DNA of 15,743 bases from Flammula alnicola (GCA_015499995.1 JADNRV010000723.1:1-15743), one strand, 5' to 3'. Positions 1 through 9,079 are shown, counted from the stretch's first letter. Program-made: numbers and translations. Notes: generated by a model from the sequence alone, not told the origin.

Positions 1-1680
1 CCACCTCCAGCATCTAGTGCAGAGAGGGACGCCGGGTTGGCGCGCGCCGCAAGAATGCGGTAAGCCCTGCCACGGAACATGAAGGTCTTGTTGATAAGAG
101 CCTTCGCGCGGGCTCCCGACTGAGAGTCCCAGATATTGAGAACGCCACACAAGTGGTGCTCGCCGGGGAGTTGCGCTTAATCCGAGGCTCGGATTTGAAA
201 GGCGCGAAGACGGAGAGTGGAGAGGCAAGAATTGCCATCTTCACTTCGGCCCCTGTGGTGAGGGTCTTACTGGCGAAATCGCCGTAAGCAGGTAGGTCAA
301 GTACCCGAAGGTACGAGGTGGAAGAGGGAGGCTGACCGACACCTTGACGTGTCAGACTCCGGAAGGATTCTATGCACCCACCCTCGGGATATCGAGATCG
401 CTCTGGGTGGACACAAGGGAGTGGCAAGAGAAATGCCATCGTATGCGTGCGAGGCAGACAACCCGATTGGCGCTGCCCGCATCGCGGAAGGCTTTGTCGA
501 TCTTGTGGACCAGGTCGACGAGTTTCGTGTCGTGCGGCTCGTGTAGGGGCCGCTAAACGCGAGGAGGATCTGCTTGCGTGATGGGCCAGCAGTGGTGAAA
601 GAGGGGTGCTTCTTCTGCCTCTTGGCAGCAGACCCCGCTCATCGATGGCCGCTTGCATCGCAGGGACGCGGGGCGGAGGTGGATACCTGCCAAGAGCACT
701 ACGGCCCATGCAGGATCTCGTTGCGACAAAGGGTTGGCCGCCGCAAGCTCAGCAAACGTGCGCTTACGGGGACCGGCGCTCCAAGGAACACCGGATTTCC
801 AACCCTTAGGTCGAGGGGGAACAGGAGGCGGAGGCCTCAAGTAAGAATCCGCCGGCCTCTTGCGAGACTGGCGGGGAGCAGGAGGGCCCTGCTTCGGCGC
901 AGCCGAAGGCTGCGACGAAGCTGGGCCCACCTTGCTCGTGGGGGCTCTACCCTTCCCTTTATCCTGACGAGGAGGGGGAGGGCGTGAGGTGGTGTCAGTC
1001 TCCATGGCAGACGACTCCGCATCACTGGAATGGGGGTCGATCTGGGCGAGGGGGACGGTGTTGGGCCTCATGACGGTGTCGTCTGGGCCTGAGATGGTCT
1101 CTCCGATGACATACCCAGAGAGAGGGCTTCGTCTCCGACGACGGACGCGGTGATGTCGGTCCATCCGGTAGATTCAGCTGCGGACACCAAGGAGGCGATC
1201 GCAGCAGCGAGATCAGTTGCAGGGCGAGCAAGGGCATCGTCAGATGAACTCGGGTTTCCCCTCATCCATGCTGCAATGGCCCTCGCACTCCGGGACATTC
1301 ATCGATTGCAGATGTGAGCTCACCCTCCAGGGCGGGATCTGCTGTCGATTGAGAAGCAGGAGGAGGAGTCGCCTCATAATCGAGAACGACATCCTCATCC
1401 GTGAGGTAGTGGGACGGATCCTGCAAGGTGGCAGGGCCGACGGAGTAAAGACAGGAGTGCGTTCGCGCTCACTGACTGGGGTTTTGTCCCGCTGTTGCTG
1501 AGGGACTGTAGATGAGTACGTCTGCCTCTGAGGAGAGGGAGACGCAGGGGTAGAGGCTGCCGCCGCCGAAGCAGACGACGAGCCAACTCCAGGAGTGCGC
1601 CGAGGCGCAAATCCAGACAATCTCTCCGATGCGCGAGATCCGCTCGGCGGATCGCCACCAGAACCGGGTTTGGGGGGCAT
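1..1680 (-). pseudogene. Decayed ORF1 of a LINE-type (non-LTR) retroelement, 3' end outside window
   Basis: ORF1 products of this kind bind the element RNA. Read on the minus strand, the protein must be pieced together from about eight frames. From 1680 comes an S/P-rich N-terminus starting MPPKPGSGGDPP; a stretch with DPSHYLTDEDVVLDYEA near 1426; an Ala-rich stretch near 1298-1090; a basic, Pro-rich linker with KGKGRAP and KRTFAELAA (about 1030-740); a folded-looking part with KLVDLVHKIDKAF (about 530) and PSSTSYLRVLDLPAYGDFA (about 330); then SGARAKALINKTFMFRGRAY (about 110) and, at the edge, PGVPLCTRCWRW, the start of a CCHC knuckle. Order and wording match, from memory, ORF1 proteins that precede an endonuclease-RT ORF in agaricomycete LINEs. 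I cannot see ORF2, so a gag from another element class is possible. The frame changes make it non-functional. The start at 1680 is chosen because the S/P-rich frame opens there. Confidence 0.6.
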
Positions 1681-1793
1681 TGCTGTGTTATCTGTCGATT
1701 GGTAAAGTAGCGCTCAGGAGCGCTCAACGAGGAGGAGCTGTGGGGGACGATGTTGGTGTTGCTGAAGTTGTTTCCCACGGTCGCACGAAGTGG

Positions 1794-2279
1794 TTACCGA
1801 ATAAGGAGGAGATGGTAATCTTGTGTGGTGACCACCCGATTGGTGTATTCTTCATAGGTGAATGTGATGTCTGTTCGATTGGTCCAGTTGGTTGCCTCTG
1901 GTGCACTGGTGGTTTCCCAACCAGAGTAGTCGGGAGGAGTATCCCAACCGGAGCTATCAGGATCTGGCACAAGGGCCGGGATGGTGTCATTTGCAGTTTC
2001 AGCTTCTACGGCATTGGGACCAGGCCCTTCGGGGTGATCGGCTGCATCAGTGTTGCTTCGTACCCTACTGAAGACGGCATCTATGGCCGTACAGCGAGAC
2101 TCGGGAGTGTTGGTGGTGCCAGTGGTGACAGAGTCGCCGTTAACCCAGTTTTGGGCAGAGTTGGAAGGTGCTTCTTCAAGGGAGAGGTCCTTGGTGCGGT
2201 TGATGAGCTGGTCGATAATGTTAGAGGTGGTGGACATGTTCGAGGAGAATGGAATGGGGATTTTTGGGATATGATTCAT
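1794..2279 (-). CDS. Unrecognised ORF, 161 aa, between the LINE ORF1 and the gypsy element
   Basis: This is an open frame on the minus strand with a second in-frame Met soon after the start (MSTTSNIIDQLINRTKDLSL). The product is hydrophilic and rich in Thr, Asn, Asp and Pro, with no membrane segment or Cys/His cluster. Its middle has paired SGWDTPP and SGWETTS motifs and its end has FTYEEYTNRVVTTQDYHLLL. After the TAA at 1794-1796 the same frame stays open to 1395, so a readthrough or a single nonsense change is possible. It could be an upstream ORF or N-terminal part of the LINE ORF1 that follows at 1680, a gag N-terminus from another retroelement, or sequence downstream of the gypsy element. 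Composition and length suggest a real former coding region, but I do not recognise the family and assign no function. Confidence 0.35.
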   Translation of the reverse strand: MNHIPKIPIPFSSNMSTTSNIIDQLINRTKDLSLEEAPSNSAQNWVNGDSVTTGTTNTPESRCTAIDAVFSRVRSNTDAADHPEGPGPNAVEAETANDTIPALVPDPDSSGWDTPPDYSGWETTSAPEATNWTNRTDITFTYEEYTNRVVTTQDYHLLLIR

Positions 2280-2352
2280 ACAATTTTTATACTAAACTAC
2301 ATGGTCAGTGCGGGATGAGGGCGGTGTCATTTTGACTGGTCTTGAGTCATTT

Positions 2353-2866
2353 TATCGGGTGTGTTTTCGGAATGACTGGACCAAGTCGTCAATCGATTTG
2401 TTGATTTTCCGGAGCAGTCCAAGCGTCGGCTCAGACTGACTCTTCTGGATGGGGCGACGACCAAAAATGAGTGGGGTCGGGTCCGTCGAGGCTGTGGAGA
2501 ACCTTGAAGAAGGCTCGGGTGAGTCAGAGATGACTCAGAGGGTAGAGAACCGGGGCTGTGTTTGTGAAGCCTGTCGATGGGTGAGAATTCCTTCATCATT
2601 GAGGATTTCTTCAAGCTCTTGTCGTCTATACTTCAGTCTCCTTGCGATTTCTCGCAGATTATCCTCCTCCTTCTTCACATCTCTGTATATGTCTTCTGTT
2701 TCTCGTCGAACTGGGGTCCAACCTTCTTTGAAGAGAAGTGGGCAATGCGTTGAATATGGTCTGGTGGTGGCGATGACTGGGCTCGATGTATAGATGGTAC
2801 TCGAAAATAGAACGTGGGGTCCACATGTCATATGGGATAGTGGCTGTGTTTGATTGTGCGGTAGGC
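2353..2866 (-). pseudogene. Uncharacterised C-terminal piece or small ORF downstream of the chromodomain
   Basis: Coding-like sequence continues past the chromodomain on the minus strand, spread over three frames. In order: IPYDMWTPRSIFEYHLYIEP (about 2835-2775), KEGWTPVRRETEDIYRDV, then a highly charged stretch KKEEDNLREIARRLKYRRQ followed by ELEEILNDEG (about 2680-2590) that should form an alpha-helical coiled coil, then a Ser/Pro-rich linker and a closing helix KSIDDLVQSFRKHTR before TAA at 2353-2355. It lies between the chromodomain and the place where the 3' LTR would be expected, so it may be an extra C-terminal domain of Pol or a separate accessory ORF. No family recognised. The frame changes near 2730 and 2520 show decay. 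Confidence 0.4.
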
Positions 2867-2875
2867 TGTGAGCGT

Positions 2876-3148
2876 CTAAGTTTGACGTTTCTGGTAGGGC
2901 GGGAGGTGGACTCGTTGTTTGTAAGCCGTGAGGATTTCCTGTGCATTTGTAAGCCCGCTTTCATTTTCCCAATTGGCTTCTTCGACCGAATAGCCTTTCC
3001 ATTTGATGAGGAATCGGTATCGGCCGTTTCGGAGTTTCTCGTGGTTCAGGATTGAGTCGACTTCGTATTCTTCTTCTCCGTCGATGAGATCCGGAGGAGG
3101 CTGTGTGAAATTCTTCCCATGAATCTCATTTTCCACATAAGGCATCAA
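2876..3148 (-). pseudogene. pol: pol: C-terminal chromodomain
   Basis: The chromodomain core runs from about 3070 to 2917 (EEYEVDSILNHEKL, then RYRFLIKWKGYSVEEANWEN). The three aromatic residues forming the methyl-lysine cage of HP1-type chromodomains have counterparts here: Tyr of EYEV, and Trp and Tyr of IKWKGY. In chromoviruses this module directs integration to heterochromatin marked by H3K9 methylation; that this copy did so is inference. The frame is open from 3148 to the stop at 2876 and follows HWRIHDV-type integrase tail sequence in another frame. Confidence 0.85.
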
Positions 3149-4202
3149 GAGGACAGCGTGGAACGTCGTGAATTCTCCAGTGTTTCGGGAGTTGGAGTCG
3201 ATAGGTTAGGGGTCCCAGAACGTCTTTGATCAAAAATGGTCCTTCCCGTTTAGGTGCCATCTTTTTGTTGTAATGCGTCTTGAGATTTCGTGAATCCAAC
3301 CAGACTCTTTGTCCTTTCTTGAAGGGGAAATCTCGATTGGCGACGTTCGGCTATTCTTGCTCGGGCTAGTTCATGTGCCGCAAGTGCTTCTTCTCGATCT
3401 TTGATTAACTGCTTCATTCGGTCTTCAACGGCGGAAACTTCGTGTTTTCGAATGAAGTGGGAACGGAGATTGGTGAATACCCCATTTGTAGTTCAAACGG
3501 GGTTCTCTGTCTGTCCGCATGTCGCCGATCATTGTGTGTGAATTCCAAAGTGCTGATGAGTCGAGCCAAGTGTCTGGATTTGATGAGCAGTATATGGAGA
3601 TATATGCTTCGATTTCTTGGTTAAGACGTTCCGTAGCACCATCCGACTGCGGGTGATAGGCGGTGGTCAATTTGGATTTGATGCCAAGGAGCTTCAGAAG
3701 CTCTCGGAAGGCTTTTGCCGCAAATTGAGGGCCACGGTCAGACCTGAGGCTGTCAGGTAGTCCGAATCTTCTGTATAGATTGTCCAAGAGTAGGCGTCCG
3801 GTCTCTTCTTGCGTGACCGAAGTGGAGCAAGGAATGGTAATCACCCCCCTGTAAGACCATGGTCGACCACGACCAGTACGCATCTTTTCCGTCGATCTCG
3901 GGCAATCCAGTGATGAAATCCATCGTTGGATCGGCAAAGGGTCGTTTCGAGTGAGCGGTTTCCTGTGCTATTAATGCCGGGTGTGACGGATTTCTGTTGA
4001 TCTTGAATTGTTGACAGATTCCGCATCCTTTCACGTAGGATTTCACGAAGGTTCGCAATGCCGGGCCACCAGTAATGTTCCTGAATAGCATTATACGTTT
4101 CAGTTCACCCGGGTGTCCGCTGTCAGAGGTTTGATATTTTTCCACGATTTCGCGTCGCAGCGATTGACTATTAGGGATATAGTTTTTCCCTTTATAGAAC
4201 AA
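3149..4202 (-). pseudogene. pol: pol: integrase, HHCC zinc domain, DD35E core and GPF-type module
   Basis: Integrase inserts the cDNA into the genome. From 4202 the sequence reads FYKGKNYIPNSQSLRREIVE, then the zinc domain with SGHPGELKRIMLF and CGICQQ; the position usually held by the first His appears as Tyr if no gap is assumed. The core has DFITGLPEIDGKDAYW (first Asp), after a frameshift LRSDRGPQFAAKAF (second Asp), and TTAYHPQSDGATERLNQEIE (Glu). Exactly 35 residues lie between the second Asp and the Glu. From about 3440, in other frames, come [38 protein letters not shown] and [18 protein letters not shown], a GPY/F-like module before the chromodomain. At least three frameshifts. Confidence 0.85.
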
Positions 4203-4796
4203 TAATCATTTTCCATCGTGTTCGGCAGTGGTCCAGTCCTCTAGTCCTTTTGTAGGTTCCGTGGTCCATCCTCCAGCAGTATTCTGAGCGCTTCTGCTGC
4301 TTCGGTGTCGAGGTTTGGAGAATTGGCAATCTTTTTTGCAATTCAGGTCTATGAGGTTTACGAAGAGTCCTTCGGGCAAGAGGTCATGTCGTCGTTGTCT
4401 GTCATCTGGGATATGGTCTGGCCGTCGGATAGTGCGTCGGATTGGATCATTTTATTCCTGCTTGGTGGACTTTTGACGTCATATTCTGACAGGAATAGAG
4501 ACCAGCGCGCTTGTCGTCTGTTCAGTTTCTGGGCAGAACGGAAGTAGGTCAGGTTCTTGTGGTCCGATAGGATAGTCTCGTGAATGGTGATCCTTGGATA
4601 TAGTGTCTCCACTCTTGCATGGCTCGGATGATCGCCAGGAGTTCTCTGTCGTAGATTTCATAGTTCCGTTCGGCCGGTGAAAAGGTCTTCGAGATGAATG
4701 CACAAGGGTGTCTGGAGCCGTTTGTGTCCAACTGTGATAGCACGGCACCAGATGCGTATTCGAAGCGTCGCATTCTATCTGGAATGGTTTGGTCAT
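4203..4796 (-). pseudogene. pol: pol: RNase H domain and linker to integrase
   Basis: This domain degrades RNA in RNA:DNA hybrids during reverse transcription. The first acidic residue is in [14 protein letters not shown] (from 4796). After a frameshift the core reads [20 protein letters not shown] and [14 protein letters not shown] (about 4710-4610), with the catalytic Glu in DREL. After a further shift comes [20 protein letters not shown] then [14 protein letters not shown] (about 4580-4470), with the SDHKNL Asp. The piece from 4358 to 4203 encodes the usual linker, spread over frames, including [13 protein letters not shown] and PTKGLEDWTTAEHDGK just upstream of the integrase start. Confidence 0.85.
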
Positions 4797-5760
4797 GTCG
4801 GCATTAACAGTACGGGTTCCTCAGTAAATCGTTTCTTCAAGGTATCAAAGGCCTTCTGTGCGCTCCGTCCATTCAAAGGGTTGGTCTTCTTCAATAGTTC
4901 GTTCATTGAACGGGCTATTTCAGAATAGGCTCTGATGAATTTCGGTAGAAGTTTCCGAATCCAGGAATGATCGAACTTGTTTGAGCGTCTTCGGTATTGG
5001 CCAGTCTGCGATTCCTTGAGTTTGGCTGAGTCCATTCGATCTCCTTCCTCAATGATCATGCCCAGGTATTCCATCGTCGGGAGTTCGAAGAAGCATTTCA
5101 GGTTTCAGGAATAAGTCGTTTTCTCGTAGGCGTTGTAGGACCCTTCTGGTGTATGTGCGCAGTCGTTCCTTGTCTGATGAAAAGAGCAAGATGTCGTCCA
5201 TATAGATGATTATCCAATATTCGATGTGCGTTTCGGAGGTCATGTCCTTGAAAATATCGTCCATCATGGACTGGAAGGTCGCCGGGGAGTTGCACATGCC
5301 AAAGAACATGACCGTCGGTTCGAATAATCCTTTGTTCGTTTTGAACGCTGCTTTCCATTGGTCCCTTCTCTAATTCGGACATTGTTGTAGCCCCAACGAA
5401 CATCTAGTTTGGTGAAATATTTGGCCCCTTTCAGTTTGTCCATCAGTTCAGGGATAAGCGGGAGAGGGTAGGCATTCTTGATCGTCCAATCGTTCAGAAA
5501 CCGGTAATCTTGGCAGGGTCTTAGGCTTCCGTCTTTCTTCATAGTGAAGAAAAAAGGAGACGCCATCGGGGATTCAGATGGTCGGATATAGCCTTTGTCC
5601 AGGTTTTCTTTTAAGAATTCGCCAAGTTTTACTCCTCAGTAGGGGAGAGGGCATAGGTTTTGAACGATTTCGGTTCGAAACCTTCCTTCATCTCGATCTT
5701 GTGGTCCCAAGATCTGGATTCAGGAAGCGAGCGCTGCTTTTTGTCGAAGATGTCCAAGTA
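4797..5760 (-). pseudogene. pol: pol: reverse transcriptase, frameshifted
   Basis: The enzyme copies element RNA to DNA. Minus-strand pieces in order: SWDHKIEMKEGFEPKSFKTY (about 5725-5665), the linker before the fingers; [20 protein letters not shown] then [20 protein letters not shown] (about 5610-5530); [15 protein letters not shown] with the first catalytic Asp in LDV (about 5415); after a shift, [20 protein letters not shown] and [17 protein letters not shown]; the catalytic IIYMDDILLF with YMDD at 5204-5193; then, after another shift, MEYLGMIIEEGDRMDSAKLK and the thumb and connection with SEIARSMNELLKK. All three catalytic Asp residues are present, but at least four frameshifts break the domain. 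The motifs are typical of Ty3/gypsy RT. Confidence 0.9.
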
Positions 5761-6109
5761 TTCGTGGTATTCTGCCGGTATCATTTCTTCCAGGGTTTTC
5801 TCTTCTTTTGGTTTTTCTTGGGCGAAGGCGAAGGTTTGCGCTTGGGTTGTCTTGGCATTGATCCAAGTCTCCTTTGTTTCTTTGGTAAGTTCGCCGTCGA
5901 TGAAAGAAATTACCAGGTCATTGTGGTGTCCGTTTCTGTGTGGGGTTCGTCCGAGGTTACCTCGACAGTCCTCTTCAATACGGGAGTAAACTCCGCGTAC
6001 GTGGGGCTCCTGTCAGGTTCTGGATCAGTCCTCAGTTCGTCAAGATGTAGGTCCATTTCGTCCGATGAAGGGGTGAAACCCTTCGTGGTTCCTTTGCTGG
6101 TTTGGTCCT

Positions 6110-6600
6110 AAGAGTCGAATGAATACGTCCCTGAATTTGCGAAGGGAGTTCTTAATTTTCTCTCTCCAGGTCAGAGTTCCCTGTTCCCAGTCAATGTTCG
6201 GGTTTTGTTTTGGAGCCAAGGGAAGCCCAGAATAATCTTCTGCTTCCGAGGCCGGTGACTAAAAGTCGGGTCGGGTCTGTTCTTCCATTGATGGTGAGGT
6301 CGATGATGACATAGTATGATATCATTCCTTCCTTATTAGGTGTTCCGTCCACATTCTTGGCTTTGATCGGTCTCCAAAGCCGTCGTAGTTTCAGTCCAAG
6401 AGAGTTCGCAAATTGCTGGTGGATGAATTGTCCACCAGCGCCTGAGTCCAAGAGGGCGGTGGTTCCAACGATTTTTCTAACCGTTCTGACTTTGCACGAG
6501 AGAGAGCATGGTAATTGCATGGTTTGATTCTCGATCTCAGCTACTAATACAGAGTGAATAGAAAGATAGGGAGAGACTGACGTTGGGCGGCGTCTCCCTA
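6110..6600 (-). pseudogene. pol: pol: retropepsin-like aspartic protease region
   Basis: This domain cleaves the Gag-Pol polyprotein. The minus-strand frame carries SPYLSIHSVLVAEIENQ, then a beta-rich lead-in and ALLDSGAGGQFIHQQFA; the active site DSGA is at 6448-6437. It continues through GMISYYVIIDLTINGR to LLVTGLGSRR. There the frame breaks, but KIILGFPWLQNK, the usual hydrophobic-hydrophobic-G closing motif, follows in another frame near 6230. A further one-base shift leads to NPNIDWEQGTLTWREKIK. A single missing A in the A-rich run near 6205 would explain that last shift. It lies in a different frame from the end of gag at 6601, which may be programmed frameshifting in the ancestor or simply decay. 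Confidence 0.8.
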
Positions 6601-7921
6601 TTAAAAACCCTCGTGTCCTTCAGCCAAGTCATCCAGGCAGGCATCTTTCTCTTCGGTATCCAATTCCTCGATGAGTGAACGGATGTGGGCACTGGTCTGC
6701 CTGCCAGTGAGTTTCTTCTTTGGCGGTTCATATCGTTTCTGTTGGTTCGTCGGGTTTTGTCTCCTCTTCTTCTTCGGGCAGTCGCGTGCCATGTGGCTGG
6801 GCTCCCTGCAGAAGAAGCAGGCTCCTGTTCTGAGGAGTTCATTTCGTTCGTCGGTTGTCATCGCATTGACATCCATTGTGTCAGGGTCGTGGTCAGTATG
6901 AGAATGGGCGTCTCATGGGTTTCGGTTTGTATTTCAGTTTCTGATACCCAGAGTTCTGTCTGGCGTATCTCTTCTCAATCGTGTCAGTGATCTTCATGTT
7001 CATTTCACGGTCTTTCGCTTTGTCATACCATCCTTGGAGAGTAGTTGGTCGGGTCTCGAGATGCATGACTTCTTTCAACAACTCTGTCCTAAGGGACTTC
7101 TGGAACAGGTCAATTAAAATCGACGGGTCAGAGATCCCGGTCTTCTTGACCAGGATTTTGAAGTTTGTGATGTGTTCTTCTAAGGGTGCCTTCCCTTGTC
7201 GGATCACATATAACTGTTTGAGAGAGTTACCCTTCAGGTCGGTGATCTCATAGTCTTTGTCGAGTTGGTCGATAAAGGCGTCCCAGGTTCCAAGGTCCAG
7301 CACTGCATTGGTCGCTGGAGTCGTTCCAACTGCAGGAGCGGCGGGAGTATAGTGGGAGTCATAGAACTCTTCAGCCCAATTAGATGCAGCTTCCCCTCAC
7401 ATGAAGGAGAGAACGAAGACGATCTTCTTCTCGTCTGTGTCGTAGACAGCGGAATTGATCTTTAGGTAAAGCATCACCGTCTTCTTCCAAGAGGCATATT
7501 TTTCAATATCGCCATCAAAGTCCTGGGGTCGGTTCAAGTTTATTTCTTTCAGGGTAGGATTAGCCATGGGAGGAGCAGTCTGTTGACCCGGGGGGTTCGG
7601 GGAGGTGGAGGTGGACCTTGCAGTTGTCTCGAAGGTTGTCGCCCTGGTGGTGGGAAGAGTTCTTCCGAAGAACTAGGAGGGTCAGGAGGAGGTTCAGAAG
7701 GTGTGTGGTGATCGTGGAGACCTTCGTCTTCGAGATCCGTGAACGAGGGAAATTGGACAGGAGTTCTGGCTCTGGAAGAGGTGGAGAAAATGCTAGCGGA
7801 TAATGGATCTGCTGCTTCTTCTAGGGTTTCGGTAGGATCGCGGGACGGGACACTGGGGGAGGACGGTTCAGGAGTGGCTGCAACGGGGAGTTGTTCTCGG
7901 GTGGCTGATCAAGTTACTCAT
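6601..7921 (-). pseudogene. gag: gag: capsid and CCHC zinc-knuckle polyprotein, frameshifted with internal TGA
   Basis: Gag forms the virus-like particle and packages the RNA. A Met at 7921 (MSNLISHP) is the only ATG between the PBS and the Pro-rich N-terminal part; the frame then changes and runs EPSSPSVPSRDPTETLEE to a proline-rich segment near 7600. The capsid part begins near 7567 with MANPTLKEINLNRPQDFDGD, then KYASWKKTVMLYLKI. An in-frame TGA (7399-7397) interrupts it between LSFM and GEAASNWAEEFYD. It resumes through TWDAFIDQLDKDYEI, PLEEHITNFKILVKK and LQGWYDKAKDREMNM, as in retrotransposon gag. After a frameshift near 6890 follows the knuckle CFFCREPSHMARDC (6819-6778, CX2CX4HX4C) and a basic tail, ending at 6601. 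The TGA could come from CGA by C-to-T change. Not functional as it stands. Confidence 0.85.
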
Positions 7922-8065
7922 GACCTAGCTTGTGAAGCTACTGTCGGTCGAGTTACTGAGGATTTCAGAGGCGTTGTGCAGGCTCGGACTCCGAGGAGTC
8001 CTACTGCGATGAGTGTCAGGGTTCAAGGGGTAGTCGACCACTAGATAGTGGTGGAAAGGAGTAGA

Positions 8066-8076
8066 AGCTAGTTCTT
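8066..8076 (-). promoter_or_regulatory. Primer-binding site, self-priming type (AAGAACTAGCT)
   Basis: The site lies one nucleotide inside the LTR end at 8078. It does not begin with the TGG expected when a tRNA CCA end is the primer. It pairs over all 11 nt with the predicted transcript start at 8292-8282. Length and position match the Tf1 self-priming arrangement. Confidence 0.7.
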
Positions 8077-8281
8077 TTGTTACAACTAGCAAGAAACAAT
8101 GTGATTGCTTCAACTAGATCGATACAACCAGTGATTCCAAAGTCATTGGCCAAGGCACTAGGTCCGGTTGTCCGCACTTAGAGGCTTCGACGAGCATAAG
8201 TGTTTAGGTCTAGAGGCTCGGCTTTGACGAGCTTAGACAATCGTAGCGAGGAGAGAAACCAAGTAAAGATTCACAGTTCTC

Positions 8282-8292
8282 AAGAACTAGCT
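8282..8292 (-). promoter_or_regulatory. Predicted transcript 5' end and self-primer (AGCTAGTTCTT)
   Basis: The minus-strand sequence from 8292 to 8282 is AGCTAGTTCTT, the exact reverse complement of the 11-nt PBS beside the LTR. In the Tf1/sushi group of chromoviruses the first 11 nt of the mRNA fold back on the PBS, are cleaved and prime minus-strand DNA. Its place about 30 bp below a TATA box matches the start of R. A further hairpin, AGTTCT/AGAACT with TG between, overlaps its 3' half. Confidence 0.65.
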
Positions 8293-8317
8293 AAAGTACA
8301 GGATCGTGTATCTACTG

Positions 8318-8325
8318 TATATATA
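8318..8325 (-). promoter_or_regulatory. TATA box of the LTR promoter (TATATATA)
   Basis: TATATATA lies 26-33 bp upstream of 8292, the first base of the 11-nt sequence complementary to the PBS. That spacing is right for RNA polymerase II initiation at 8292. A second A/T box, TATAAATA, lies at 8442-8435 on the same strand, but using it would put the start about 120 bp upstream of the self-primer. Confidence 0.6.
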
Positions 8326-8563
8326 CTAGTCGAGAGTGCGCACAGACCAACGAGGTATGACTCCTACTACAGTCAAGAGGAGTCAGAAAGAGAAAGAAAG
8401 TCAGTCATCTCGACGATGTTGAAGTTGTCGAGGCTATTTATAGTACAGTAATCGAAATAGAACGTACTAAAGATAGGATGGCTAGATAAGGTAATAGTCC
8501 AGGTACTAGTACAAAGATAGAAAGGAAAGAGAAAAATAGATGCATTGGCGACGGACCGTAACA

Positions 8564-8672
8564 CCCTTCCCCTTCGTTGCCTCGTCCTCGTACTTGATCC
8601 ACTCGTCCTCTGCCCGAGCCTCATCCAGAACCTTTTCCTCCTCCTCCTGCTGTTTGTCATCATCGTTCTTGC
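8564..8672 (-). pseudogene. Acidic coding-like scrap cut by the gypsy LTR
   Basis: The minus strand immediately outside the LTR reads KNDDDKQQEEEEKVLDEAR followed by AEDEWIKYEDEATKGKG, ending at the LTR boundary (8563). Regular acidic/basic spacing and Trp/Tyr placement look like a protein C-terminal helix rather than chance. A related frame upstream (LVLTRKCLQSNADQKPNK, about 8735-8680) may be its earlier part. This suggests the retroelement landed inside a coding sequence, perhaps a gene of the DNA-transposon relative ending at 9501. Family not recognised. Confidence 0.35.
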
Positions 8673-8832
8673 CACATCGTGTTCATTTGTTGGGTTTCTG
8701 GTCCGCGTTCGACTGGAGGCACTTGCGGGTCAAGACTAGGGCCAACGTGGTGGGGGAGCAGCATGCTGGGTGCCAGAGCAGGTGTTGTGGGCCATGCGGG
8801 GCATCCGCACAGCGGTGTTGATGCGGGGAGGT

Positions 8833-8913
8833 AACAGTGGTGGGCAATGGGGACGGGGATGGTGGTGGTGGGAGGGAAGGAAGGTGACGTGGCTACGTGG
8901 CAATGCACAGCCA
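8833..8913 (+). repeat. G-rich dispersed repeat, copy A (partner at 12872-12947)
   Basis: A G-rich segment with GATGGTGGTGGTGGGAGGGA, then AAGGAAGGTGACGTGG and GTGGCAATG...CAGCCAC. Copy B near 12897 shows the same order with small gaps. It contains four G runs of three or more, so a G-quadruplex is conceivable. The co-occurrence of this block with a downstream AT belt, GGANTCC array and shared end in both places indicates one repeat family. Confidence 0.7.
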
Positions 8914-9003
8914 CATGTGCAGTGTGTGATGCGTGCCTGCCAAACATGCCGAGCATATTGAGTACATGACCAACAAAAGTTGAACCCATTTATATAGCTT
9001 TCG

Positions 9004-9079
9004 TGGCACAGTGGTTTATTGCGGCGCTCACTATACACTTGAAGTCGAGTGTTTGATTCTCAATGGTACCATTTTTTTT
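9004..9079 (+). ncRNA. tRNA-like Pol III promoter unit 1 (A box, B box, T8)
   Basis: TGGCACAGTGGT (9004-9015) fits the A-box consensus at 11 of 12 positions. GTTTGATTC (9051-9059) fits the core B box at 8 of 9. The 47-bp spacing is close to a tRNA gene. The unit ends GGTACCA followed by eight T, like a tRNA end with a Pol III terminator. The T stem pairs poorly, so this is a tRNA-derived, SINE-like sequence rather than a working tRNA. Confidence 0.55.

Larger units (their letters stand above)
2353..8563 (-). mobile_element. Ty3/gypsy LTR retrotransposon, chromovirus type, degraded, 3' LTR not in window
   Basis: The minus strand reads 5' LTR (8563 to 8078), PBS (8076 to 8066), gag (from about 7921), protease, reverse transcriptase, RNase H, integrase and chromodomain, ending near 2353. 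Integrase after RNase H defines Ty3/gypsy, and the chromodomain places it among chromoviruses, which direct integration to chromatin marked by histone methylation. Key residues are visible: CCHC knuckle, DSGA, YMDD, and integrase D,D35E with exactly 35 residues between the second Asp and the Glu. Frameshifts occur every few hundred bases plus an in-frame TGA in gag, so this copy cannot make its own proteins. No second copy of the LTR was found between 1 and 2900. The 3' end is either deleted or displaced beyond the left edge by a LINE insertion. Confidence 0.9.
8078..8563 (-). repeat. 5' LTR of the gypsy element, 486 bp, TGTTAC...GTAACA
   Basis: Read on the minus strand the segment begins TGTTACGG at 8563 and ends GTAACA at 8078, giving a perfect 6-bp terminal inverted repeat with the TG...CA ends usual for LTRs. 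It contains a TATA box, and the primer-binding site begins one nucleotide after its end. With the predicted transcript start at 8292, U3 is about 271 bp and R plus U5 about 215 bp. The boundaries were inferred from these ends alone, because the partner LTR is not in the window. Confidence 0.8.

Noticed and set aside
14..709. 231-aa open frame on the minus strand
   Set aside because: Only its middle (about 370-145) is the real LINE ORF1 frame; the rest is open by chance while the conserved wording moves to other frames.
1629..2318. 229-aa plus-strand ORF
   Set aside because: Antisense shadow of minus-strand retroelement coding sequence.
5578..6111. 177-aa plus-strand ORF
   Set aside because: Antisense shadow of the protease-RT linker of the gypsy pol.
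9004..9079. Functional tRNA gene
   Set aside because: A and B boxes are good, but the acceptor and T stems do not pair properly.
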